A DNA stretch of 5,438 bases from Lachnospiraceae bacterium (lineage in GTDB: Bacteria; Bacillota; Clostridia; Lachnospirales; Lachnospiraceae). The position numbers and the translations under genes are program-made. Below the pieces are notes generated by a model. It searched no databases. It was given only the letters and a program-made list of their open reading frames with translations, and had not been told where the DNA came from. Shown here one piece after another: positions 1 to 5,413 of this stretch (its first letter is position 1; each line of letters begins with the position of its first letter). Location of the stretch: the NCBI GenBank assembly GCA_900772845.1, contig CAAGSD010000011.1:1-5438 (forward strand), read 5' to 3'.

Positions 1-4
1 CTTT

Positions 5-12
5 CATACACT
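5..12 (+). promoter_or_regulatory. sigma-E-type -10 element upstream of spoIIID
   Basis: The octamer CATACACT matches the -10 consensus of the mother-cell sporulation factor sigma-E as known from Bacillus subtilis (CATACA-N-T). A transcript starting about seven bases downstream would have a short leader containing the GAGGGG ribosome binding site at 28-33. In B. subtilis spoIIID is itself transcribed by sigma-E, so motif and gene agree. The -35 element would lie left of base 1, so only half of the promoter can be judged. Confidence 0.6.
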
Positions 13-40
13 GTAAAAAAGTATCCTGAGGGGTTTTCCT

Positions 41-292
41 TTGAAAGACTATATTGAAGAACGAGCTATAGGGATAGCCAACTATATCATCGACCACAAC
101 GCCACGGTGCGGCAGACAGCGAAGGCCTTCGGCATCAGCAAAAGCACGGTACATAAGGATGTAACGGAGCGGTTGGCGCAGGTGAATCCAACATTGGCGA
201 AGCAGGCGCGGAAGGTGCTGGATGTCAATAAATCCGAGCGGCACATCCGTGGCGGACTGGCTACCAGAGAGAAATATCTGCACCAGCATTAA
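41..292 (+). CDS. spoIIID: Sporulation transcriptional regulator SpoIIID
   Basis: This is an 83-residue DNA-binding protein of the SpoIIID family, which in the mother cell activates and represses sigma-E-dependent genes and prepares the switch to sigma-K. The N-terminal DYIEERAIGIANYI segment, the helix-turn-helix at about residues 22-45 (TVRQTAKAFGISKSTVHKD, then TERL) and the basic tail around 64-79 (KSERHIRGGLATREKY) follow the B. subtilis protein closely. It is about ten residues shorter than the B. subtilis form (93 aa); the missing part is the variable C-terminal tail. The start is a TTG, chosen because GAGGGG at 28-33 sits seven bases upstream and the protein then begins MKDYIEER like its relatives. 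A sigma-E-like -10 element precedes it. The next gene follows after 31 bases without a terminator, so the two are probably co-transcribed. Identity is very secure. Confidence 0.97.
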   Translation: MKDYIEERAIGIANYIIDHNATVRQTAKAFGISKSTVHKDVTERLAQVNPTLAKQARKVLDVNKSERHIRGGLATREKYLHQH

Positions 293-323
293 TTACCATA
301 ACTTATGAGGAGAGAAAAACGAA

Positions 324-2093
324 ATGGCAACAGAGTTTCTGAATGATGCACGGAAAGAGATTGAAGGACGGACAGAAGACTTTTACAAGGAATTAAAAGC
401 ATTCTATCAGGGCAGTGGGGAAGCGGAACAGAAGCTGATGGAACAGACGACACAGCCCTTCTGGCAGAGTCTTCGGCTGAGTGGGAAAAGATTACAGCAG
501 CGGAACCTGACGGTGGATATGGAGATGCAGGAACCGGTGCGGCCGGCGGATTACGATGGCCCGAAAAAGGACGGCTATGATTACACCTGCCACCGGACCA
601 AAGCTGTGAAGATGAGACGTACCTATTACCGCAAAGGGAAAAAAATCACGACTCTGAAGACACCGGAGATCGTAGAAGCCAACTTTTTAAAAGCGGATGT
701 GCAGGGGGATATGGCGATCTGCCCCAACTGCGGTCATGAAGGGAAATTATCCAGCTATACCGATGGTTGTGATGCCTGCGGAGCAAAGTTTCTGGTCAGT
801 GATTTCGAGACGAAAGTATCCGGTTTCTCGCTGGAAGAGAACGCAAGGCAGAAAAGCATTTCCAACTTTATCAAAGCCGGAGTGACGGTAGGAATCGTAG
901 CGGCTGCCCTCGCACTGCTGGCGATCTGTGCGGGCGGCATTATGTTTTTGTTGCTGGCTTTGGGGAGAAATGGTTATAATGCGGTGAAAGCGGCAGCAGC
1001 AATGATGCTTGGTATCGGATTTGCTCCGGTGTTTTTTCAATCTCTGTTTTTCATGGCAATCATATTCGTAGTAATGATTGTTGTAATGGAGAAACATAGA
1101 AAACCTAAGATTCAGGACGAGTCAAAAGTAAAGGCTCTGATCTCCCAATTTTCCACAGGTAATTTTTTGCAGAATGTGGAGTACCAGCTGCGGATGATCC
1201 ATATGGCAGATACCGCAGAGCAGGCGCGCTTTTTCGCAGCCTGTGATCTGGCAGGTACGGTGGAGCGGTATCAGAATGTGGTGGATTGCTGCATCTGTGG
1301 CGTACGTTTTCTGGAAGCGGAAGCAGTGGAGGACCGGTACAGATTGAGCGTGGAAGTGAAAATGCGCCTGACGCAGGACACGGGTAGTAAAATCCGCAAC
1401 CGCTATGAGAAGCTGCGGCTGGAGCTGGAAGGCAGACGGGAGATCGTGACACAGCATGGCAAGGCACTTCGGGAATATAAATGCCCGAACTGCGGTGGCA
1501 GTGTGGATATCTTAGGCGGCGGAGTATGTGACTATTGTAATGCAGCAGTGGATTACCGGAATTTCGGCTGGATCATCACATCCTATACGAATCTGGGACA
1601 GCCGGAGAACCCCTATGCCAAAATACTGGCAGCAGCCCTGGGTATCTACGGAATTATTCTGGCTTTCAGCCTGATGCTCATGATTCATTCCGAGGACGGA
1701 AAAGAAACCCTGGAGATCTGGCAGAGCATCTGCAGGTCATCGGAATACCTGGAAACCGTGAAACAGGATATTGTATATCCGGATGACGTGTTGGAAGGCC
1801 TCACGGAGACGGACAGTGAGGAAGGCAGATTTGCTTCCGTGAAGACCTATGCCTGCGAAGACAGCGAGGCAGTAAAAGAAGCTTATCACGAAGCCCTTTT
1901 AGAGAGCGGATTTATCGAACTACAGCAGTATCCGGAAGGATTTGCTGTATATAAGATTGAGGATCCTTCAGAATATACCGTGGATGAAGAGGAGGAGATG
2001 TTCTATCTGGTGATCTGTGCAGAAAATGCACCGGAGGGAATTACAGTAACTGCGACCTTGGTGGATGAAAATTGGGATCCGGTACAGGAATAA
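324..2093 (+). CDS. Zinc-ribbon, Tim44-like domain membrane protein
   Basis: This 589-residue protein has, in order: a charged N-terminal region (1-125); a zinc ribbon with Cys133/Cys136 and Cys149/Cys152; two hydrophobic spans (about 185-213 and 223-255); a soluble segment (about 264-375) that resembles bacterial Tim44-like domains; a second zinc ribbon with Cys387/Cys390 and Cys402/Cys405; a third span (about 432-454); and an acidic C-terminal domain (455-589). The basic stretch KHRKPK after span 2 favours a cytoplasmic location for both ribbons and the Tim44-like part, leaving the last 135 residues outside the membrane. Similar clostridial proteins are called zinc-ribbon domain-containing transport proteins, but I know of no demonstrated function. 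In mitochondria Tim44 tethers the import motor; carrying that role over would be speculation. The ATG follows GAGGAGAG (307-314) by nine bases. The gene lies 31 bases after spoIIID, probably in the same transcript, and ends at an intrinsic terminator. The domain call is from recall of the family and is moderately sure. Confidence 0.8.
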   Translation: MATEFLNDARKEIEGRTEDFYKELKAFYQGSGEAEQKLMEQTTQPFWQSLRLSGKRLQQRNLTVDMEMQEPVRPADYDGPKKDGYDYTCHRTKAVKMRRTYYRKGKKITTLKTPEIVEANFLKADVQGDMAICPNCGHEGKLSSYTDGCDACGAKFLVSDFETKVSGFSLEENARQKSISNFIKAGVTVGIVAAALALLAICAGGIMFLLLALGRNGYNAVKAAAAMMLGIGFAPVFFQSLFFMAIIFVVMIVVMEKHRKPKIQDESKVKALISQFSTGNFLQNVEYQLRMIHMADTAEQARFFAACDLAGTVERYQNVVDCCICGVRFLEAEAVEDRYRLSVEVKMRLTQDTGSKIRNRYEKLRLELEGRREIVTQHGKALREYKCPNCGGSVDILGGGVCDYCNAAVDYRNFGWIITSYTNLGQPENPYAKILAAALGIYGIILAFSLMLMIHSEDGKETLEIWQSICRSSEYLETVKQDIVYPDDVLEGLTETDSEEGRFASVKTYACEDSEAVKEAYHEALLESGFIELQQYPEGFAVYKIEDPSEYTVDEEEEMFYLVICAENAPEGITVTATLVDENWDPVQE

Positions 2094-2114
2094 AATAGAA
2101 TACATGTATACGAC

Positions 2115-2148
2115 AAGGGACCCGGGTAAAAGCTTCCGGGTCCTTTTT
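2115..2148 (+). terminator. Intrinsic terminator after the zinc-ribbon gene
   Basis: GGACCCGG (2118-2125) pairs perfectly with CCGGGTCC (2136-2143) around a ten-base loop, the stem can be extended by G-T and A-T pairs at its base, and TTTTT follows directly. It lies 22 bases after the stop codon of the preceding gene. Read on the minus strand the same hairpin follows the small membrane protein gene, but there the U-tract is poor (CCCTTGTCG), so termination in that direction would be weaker. Confidence 0.88.
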
Positions 2149-2178
2149 AGAGGGAAAGTATTTGTAGCTAATTTATTA

Positions 2179-2322
2179 CTATTGGGTAAGAGGAATTCTG
2201 TGCACCACCTTGCGATAGATCTTCCACAGGATCACGGCCGGAAAACTGATTGCCAGATATGCTGTGGATAAAAGTCCTGTAGCACCGCCTACGATTGCAA
2301 TGATTAAAATTCCAATATTCAT
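2179..2322 (-). CDS. Small single-span membrane protein, 47 aa
   Basis: The product begins MNIGILIIAIVGGATGLL and ends KIYRKVVHRIPLTQ. Residues about 3-33 form one hydrophobic stretch with a GGATG motif in the middle, followed by a basic tail (WKIYRKVVHR), which predicts a single membrane helix with the C terminus in the cytoplasm. No signal-peptidase site is obvious. Support for a real gene: an ATG, a GAGGA ribosome binding site (plus-strand TCCTC at 2330-2334) seven bases upstream, an upstream sigma-A-type promoter with a perfect TATAAT, several stop codons after the reading frame, and a convergent arrangement with the preceding gene that leaves the terminator between them. I do not recognise the family. 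The tail resembles short hypothetical membrane proteins that I associate with Lachnospiraceae, but this is recall without a search. Function unknown. Confidence 0.68.
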   Translation of the reverse strand: MNIGILIIAIVGGATGLLSTAYLAISFPAVILWKIYRKVVHRIPLTQ

Positions 2323-2391
2323 AATGAATTCCTCAACTTTCTGTCATTCTGTAAAGTATTCGATGAAGTTCTTAAAAACCTCACATACCGT

Positions 2392-2420
2392 ATTATAGTA
2401 AACAGATATCCCCGGGTGAA
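2392..2420 (-). promoter_or_regulatory. Sigma-A-type promoter for the small membrane protein
   Basis: On the minus strand a perfect -10 hexamer TATAAT (plus-strand 2392-2397) is preceded, after a 17-base spacer, by TTCACC (plus-strand 2415-2420), a four-of-six match to the -35 consensus. It would give a leader of roughly 60 bases before the ATG at 2322. The promoter is divergent to that of the pyrophosphorylase gene. Confidence 0.55.
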
Positions 2421-2502
2421 TAGTTTTGCACGACCCTTAACACTATTTTATCGGGTTATTTACAGAATCTTAACAGTGCGGGAACGATCCCGGGAGTTAG
2501 GT

Positions 2503-2531
2503 TTGCAATCACAGGAAATATCAAGTATAAT
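2503..2531 (+). promoter_or_regulatory. Sigma-A promoter for the UDP-sugar pyrophosphorylase gene
   Basis: TTGCAA (2503-2508), a 17-base spacer and a perfect TATAAT (2526-2531) form a strong vegetative promoter 60 bases ahead of the start codon. The predicted leader, from about 2538, can fold GGCTGTT (2542-2548) against AATAGCC (2559-2565) as a short stem with one G-U pair. The stem lies clear of the ribosome binding site at 2580-2585. Confidence 0.75.
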
Positions 2532-2591
2532 AGAGAAAATTGGCTGTTGCCCGGAGGGAATAGCCGGAGAAAATAAAACGGAGGTAGGAAT

Positions 2592-3824
2592 ATGAGTATG
2601 ACACTGGAACAGGCTAAGGAGAAGCTTGCCAAGTATGGTCAGGAACATGTTCTGAAGTATTACGGGGAGCTTACCGAAGAAGAGAAGCAGGGGATTCTGG
2701 ATCAGATCGAAGCTACGGATATGAGTATCCTGGAGGCTTGTAAGCACAAGGACGATCTGGCGAAAAAAGGAGTGATCACGCCGCTTGCTGCAATGCAGTT
2801 GGACGAGATCGAGGCGAAGCGTGACAGCTTTACAAGGACGGGTATTGACGCAATTAAACAGGGAAAGGTAGCAGCAGTTCTCCTTGCCGGAGGCATGGGA
2901 ACCAGACTGGGCTCCGATAATCCCAAGGGCATGTACAATGTGGGTCTGACCCGTGAACTGTACATCTTTGAGTGCCTGATCAATAACCTGATGGAAGTCG
3001 TGCATCAGGCAGACAGTTGGATCCACCTGTTTGTGATGACCAGCGATAAGAACAATGACGCAACGATCGCATTTTTAAAAGAGCATGATTTCTTCGGATA
3101 CAACGCGGATTATGTCCACTTCTTCAAACAGGAGATGGCAGCGGCAACCGATTATGAAGGCAAGATTTATCTGGAGGAGAAGGGCAAGCTTTCCACTTCC
3201 CCCAACGGCAACGGCGGCTGGTTTATTTCTATGAAAAATAACGGCATGCTGGATATCGTACATAACGAAGGTGTTGAGTGGCTGAATGTATTTGCGGTCG
3301 ACAACGTATTGCAGCGAATCGCAGATCCCTGCTTTATCGGTGCAACGATTCAGAAAAACTGCGTCGTTGGTTCCAAGGTGGTCCGCAAGAATGCACCGGA
3401 TGAGAAGGTGGGCGTTATGTGTCTCGAGGACGGCAGACCTTCCATCGTGGAATACTATGAGTTGACCGATGAACTGATGAACGCGAAGGATGAAAAGGGT
3501 GAGCCTGCTTACAACTACGGCGTAATCCTGAACTATCTTTTCAAGGTACAGGATCTTGAGAAAATTATGGAAGAGAAGATGCCTCTGCACATCGTAGAGA
3601 AGAAGATTCCTTATCTGGATGAGAATGGAGAACCGGTGAAGCCGGAAAGCCCCAACGGTTATAAATTCGAGAGTCTGGTGCTGGATATGATCCATCAGAT
3701 GGACAGCTGTCTGCCCTTCGAAGTCGTCAGAAGAAAGGAATTCGCTCCTATCAAGAACAAGACCGGTGTGGATTCTGTGGAGAGCGCCAGAGAGCTGCTT
3801 ACCGAAAACGGAGTGGTACTGTAA
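2592..3824 (+). CDS. UDPGP/UAP-family UDP-sugar pyrophosphorylase
   Basis: This 410-residue cytosolic enzyme should transfer UMP from UTP to a sugar 1-phosphate, giving a UDP-sugar and pyrophosphate. It belongs to the eukaryotic-type UDPGP family (Pfam PF01704), not the GalU type. The nucleotide-binding loop LAGGMGTRLG (98-107) is followed by PKGMYNVGL (111-119) with Lys112. Further landmarks are GKIYLEEK (190-197), SPNGNGGWF (203-211), FAVDN (234-238) with the likely metal-binding Asp237, ADPCFIG (244-250), VEYYEL (286-291), KKIPYLDENG (337-346) and EFAPIKN (383-389) with Lys388. Order and wording follow human UAP1/AGX1, including the N-terminal GQEHVLKYYGEL (16-27), but the protein lacks the last roughly 100 residues of that enzyme (about 520 aa). 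UDP-GlcNAc or UDP-GalNAc synthesis is therefore as likely as UDP-glucose synthesis; sequence alone does not decide. The start is supported by GGAGGT (2580-2585), six bases upstream of ATG. galE follows on the same strand. Confidence 0.9.
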   Translation: MSMTLEQAKEKLAKYGQEHVLKYYGELTEEEKQGILDQIEATDMSILEACKHKDDLAKKGVITPLAAMQLDEIEAKRDSFTRTGIDAIKQGKVAAVLLAGGMGTRLGSDNPKGMYNVGLTRELYIFECLINNLMEVVHQADSWIHLFVMTSDKNNDATIAFLKEHDFFGYNADYVHFFKQEMAAATDYEGKIYLEEKGKLSTSPNGNGGWFISMKNNGMLDIVHNEGVEWLNVFAVDNVLQRIADPCFIGATIQKNCVVGSKVVRKNAPDEKVGVMCLEDGRPSIVEYYELTDELMNAKDEKGEPAYNYGVILNYLFKVQDLEKIMEEKMPLHIVEKKIPYLDENGEPVKPESPNGYKFESLVLDMIHQMDSCLPFEVVRRKEFAPIKNKTGVDSVESARELLTENGVVL

Positions 3825-3842
3825 ACATTTCGACAGGTTCTT

Positions 3843-3896
3843 ATAACATAAGGTTATTGAGAAACTTACGGAATTACAGTAAGCTGATACCGTAAG
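3843..3896 (+). other. Inverted repeats in the pyrophosphorylase-galE spacer
   Basis: ATAAC (3843-3847) can pair with GTTAT (3853-3857). CTTACGG (3865-3871) can pair with CCGTAAG (3890-3896), with an inner CAG/CTG stem and a TAAG loop; alternatively its first five bases can pair with a nearer GTAAG (3879-3883). No run of T follows, so this is not an ordinary terminator and read-through into galE is expected. It may be an mRNA processing or stability element, or chance in AT-rich DNA. Confidence 0.35.
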
Positions 3897-3972
3897 AAAT
3901 AAAGAAGTTGTTTCATCCATATCCATTGGATGAGATTAGTTGCATAGCTGCTGCAGTAAACAAAAGGTATTG

Positions 3973-3978
3973 TATACT
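3973..3978 (+). promoter_or_regulatory. Possible -10 element of a galE promoter
   Basis: TATACT matches the sigma-A -10 consensus at five of six positions and lies 24 bases before the galE start. No acceptable -35 hexamer is found 16-18 bases upstream, where the sequence is CTGC-rich, so an internal promoter would need an activator. Co-transcription from the upstream promoter is the simpler reading. Confidence 0.25.
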
Positions 3979-4001
3979 GCACGGCGGACAGGAGAGAGTG
4001 T

Positions 4002-5018
4002 ATGAGAATTTTGGTAACAGGCGGTGCCGGATTCATCGGCAGTCATACCGTAGTGGAATTACAGCAGGCAGGCTATGATGTTGTTGTATTGGATAATCTC
4101 TGCAATGCAAGTGAGAAGGTGATCCCCAGAGTAGAAGCCATCACCGGCAAAAAGGTTCCTTTTTATAAAGCAGACATTCTGGATCGAGAGGCACTGGAGG
4201 AGATCTTTAGCAAGGAGCAGATTGATGCTGTCATCCATTTTGCGGGACTGAAGGCAGTCGGCGAGTCTGTACAGAAGCCCTGGGAATATTACGAGAACAA
4301 TATTGCAGGTACATTGACTCTGGTAGATGTTATGAGAAAACACGGTGTGAAGAGCATCATCTTCTCTTCCAGCGCTACCGTATACGGTAATCCCGCATTC
4401 GTGCCCATCACAGAGGAATGCCCCAAGGGACAGTGCACCAACCCTTACGGTTGGACGAAATCCATGCTGGAGCAGATTCTGACCGATATCCAGAAGGCAG
4501 ATCCCGAATGGAACGTGATCCTGCTGCGTTACTTCAACCCGATCGGAGCACACAAGAGCGGCACCATCGGTGAGAACCCCAACGGTATCCCCAACAACCT
4601 GATGCCTTACATCACACAGGTGGCAGTTGGCAAGCTGAAAGAGCTGGGTGTCTTCGGTGATGATTATGATACCCCCGACGGAACCGGCGTACGTGATTAC
4701 ATCCACGTAGTAGACCTGGCAAAGGGTCATGTGAAGGCGCTGAAGAAGATCGAGGAGAATGCAGGACTGAAGATCTACAACCTGGGAACCGGCGTAGGCT
4801 ACAGCGTTCTGGATATTGTGAAGAACTTTGAGGCAGCTACCGGCGTGAAGATCCCTTATGTGATCAAGCCCCGTCGTGCAGGCGATATCGCTACCTGCTA
4901 TTCCGATGCTTCTCTGGCAGAGAAGGAGCTTGGCTGGAAGGCTGAGAACGGCATCAAGGAAATGTGTGAAGATTCCTGGAGATGGCAGAAGAACAATCCC
5001 AACGGATATGAAGAGTAA
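4002..5018 (+). CDS. galE: UDP-glucose 4-epimerase GalE
   Basis: GalE is a cytosolic, NAD-dependent short-chain dehydrogenase-type enzyme that interconverts UDP-glucose and UDP-galactose through a 4-keto intermediate. The 338 residues equal the length of the E. coli enzyme and the key residues fall at the same numbers: the Rossmann motif GGAGFIG (7-13), Asp31-Asn32, Asp58, FAGLK (80-84), Asn99, the catalytic Ser124 in SSSATVYG, Tyr149 and Lys153 in the YxxxK motif, and RYFNPIGAH (176-184) near the substrate. At position 299 it has Cys (GDIATCYSD) where E. coli has Tyr. From work on E. coli and human epimerases, a small residue here admits N-acetylated UDP-sugars, so UDP-GlcNAc/UDP-GalNAc epimerisation is predicted as well. 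AGGAG (3990-3994) lies seven bases before the ATG. It follows the pyrophosphorylase gene by 177 bases without a terminator, which points to a joint nucleotide-sugar pathway, and it ends at a strong terminator. Family identity is near certain; the dual specificity is inference. Confidence 0.97.
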   Translation: MRILVTGGAGFIGSHTVVELQQAGYDVVVLDNLCNASEKVIPRVEAITGKKVPFYKADILDREALEEIFSKEQIDAVIHFAGLKAVGESVQKPWEYYENNIAGTLTLVDVMRKHGVKSIIFSSSATVYGNPAFVPITEECPKGQCTNPYGWTKSMLEQILTDIQKADPEWNVILLRYFNPIGAHKSGTIGENPNGIPNNLMPYITQVAVGKLKELGVFGDDYDTPDGTGVRDYIHVVDLAKGHVKALKKIEENAGLKIYNLGTGVGYSVLDIVKNFEAATGVKIPYVIKPRRAGDIATCYSDASLAEKELGWKAENGIKEMCEDSWRWQKNNPNGYEE

Positions 5019-5059
5019 TCTATAGTTTAGTAAATGGAAAGTTAGCATAGCTACGAGCC

Positions 5060-5311
5060 ATGCAAAAAATAGAGTGGAACACGTCGATGGGAGCTTACGC
5101 ACAAGCGATGCTGTTTCACTCTATTTTTATACTGTGCGTCCAATCTTACAGACGCACTTGACAGCCGTCTATGAAATAGAATTGGCAGCACTTTCTGCTG
5201 ACAATTCATCCTGTCTTTCAAGGATTTTCGAGAAAATATCACCACCTTCCGACAATCATTTTCGGAAGGATATGTCATCTGCCGTGGGAGTTTTGTGCTT
5301 TCTCATAATAT
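5060..5311 (-). ncRNA. Candidate structured small RNA
   Basis: No credible protein gene occupies this stretch, but read on the minus strand it has the layout of a small RNA gene of about 250 bases. A promoter candidate lies upstream, and then come several separate stems, ending in the hairpin plus six T shared with galE termination. The stems, in plus-strand positions, are 5245-5252 with 5262-5269 (8 bp, perfect), extendable by GATAT (5269-5273) with ATATC (5236-5240); GACAG (5160-5164) with CTGTC (5211-5215), enclosing GAATTG (5179-5184) with CAATTC (5202-5207) and CAGCA (5186-5190) with TGCTG (5196-5200); and GTGCGTC (5134-5140) with GACGCAC (5151-5157). An AAGGTGGTGAT element, one base off a full Shine-Dalgarno sequence, lies after the first stem with no usual start codon at proper distance. 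I do not recognise a known RNA family. A dispersed repeat is the main alternative. Confidence 0.38.
5065..5128 (+). terminator. Strong bidirectional terminator after galE
   Basis: Bases 5065-5081 (AAAAATAGAGTGGAACA) pair with 5112-5128 (TGTTTCACTCTATTTTT) as a 17-bp stem with a single G-U pair. The 30-base apical part can form a small GCTT/AAGC stem (5093-5096 with 5103-5106). The flanking T-run on the plus strand and the A-run at 5064-5069, which reads as six T on the minus strand, make it usable in both directions. It begins 47 bases after the galE stop. Confidence 0.88.
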
Positions 5312-5317
5312 CTGTAC

Positions 5318-5347
5318 ACTATAGGCATTTCTATTGCTTTGGTGCAA
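5318..5347 (-). promoter_or_regulatory. Possible promoter of the candidate small RNA
   Basis: On the minus strand TTGCAC (plus-strand 5342-5347), an 18-base spacer and TATAGT (plus-strand 5318-5323) make a plausible sigma-A promoter. The -10 matches five of six bases; the -35 keeps only the TTG core. It lies between the 5364-5413 hairpin and the first stem of the candidate RNA, where such a promoter would be expected. Confidence 0.35.
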
Positions 5348-5363
5348 ATCGTATCAAAATAGC

Positions 5364-5413
5364 AAAATCAGTACAAAAAAACTTCTAAATCAAACATTTT
5401 TTGTACTGATTTT
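5364..5413. terminator. Perfect 17-bp bidirectional terminator hairpin
   Basis: Bases 5364-5380 (AAAATCAGTACAAAAAA) pair without mismatch with 5397-5413, around a 16-base loop. ATTATTTTT follows on the plus strand and a T-rich stretch (GCTATTTT) follows on the minus strand. No plus-strand gene ends near it, so it most likely terminates a minus-strand gene that starts beyond the right edge of the window, and it would insulate that gene from the candidate small RNA. Confidence 0.75.

Noticed and set aside
747..1467. Several 60-120 residue antisense frames and one alternative plus frame within the zinc-ribbon gene
   Set aside because: All lie inside a 589-codon gene with coherent domains and have no start signals.
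2065..2271. 68-residue plus-strand frame overlapping the end of the zinc-ribbon gene
   Set aside because: It reads straight through the intrinsic terminator and antisense to the small membrane protein gene, without a ribosome binding site.
2460..3026. 188-residue open frame antisense to the start of the pyrophosphorylase gene
   Set aside because: It runs through the promoter and ribosome binding site of the real gene and has a Cys/His-rich, unordered composition.
3075..3926. 283-residue open frame antisense to the pyrophosphorylase
   Set aside because: It is a shadow of a well-supported gene, with no initiation signal and no family resemblance.
3986..3992. GGACAGG before galE as a SpoIIID binding site
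   Set aside because: A single degenerate heptamer overlapping the ribosome binding site is expected by chance, and galE is not a known sporulation target.
4059..5102. 347-residue open frame antisense to galE
   Set aside because: It lies opposite a certain gene, has no ribosome binding site, extends into the terminator and has no recognisable domain. It is a codon-bias shadow.
5158..5182. Perfect -35 hexamer TTGACA with TAGAAT downstream on the plus strand
   Set aside because: The spacer is only 13 bases, no better -10 lies at 16-18 bases, and the hexamer is part of a stem arm.
5051..5278. 75-residue minus-strand frame (begins MTYPSENDC)
   Set aside because: No ribosome binding site precedes its ATG, the composition is improbable (rich in Arg, Ser and His), and it runs through a 17-bp terminator stem.
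5074..5388. 104-residue plus-strand frame after galE
   Set aside because: It would start inside the galE terminator stem and end inside the next hairpin; no ribosome binding site.
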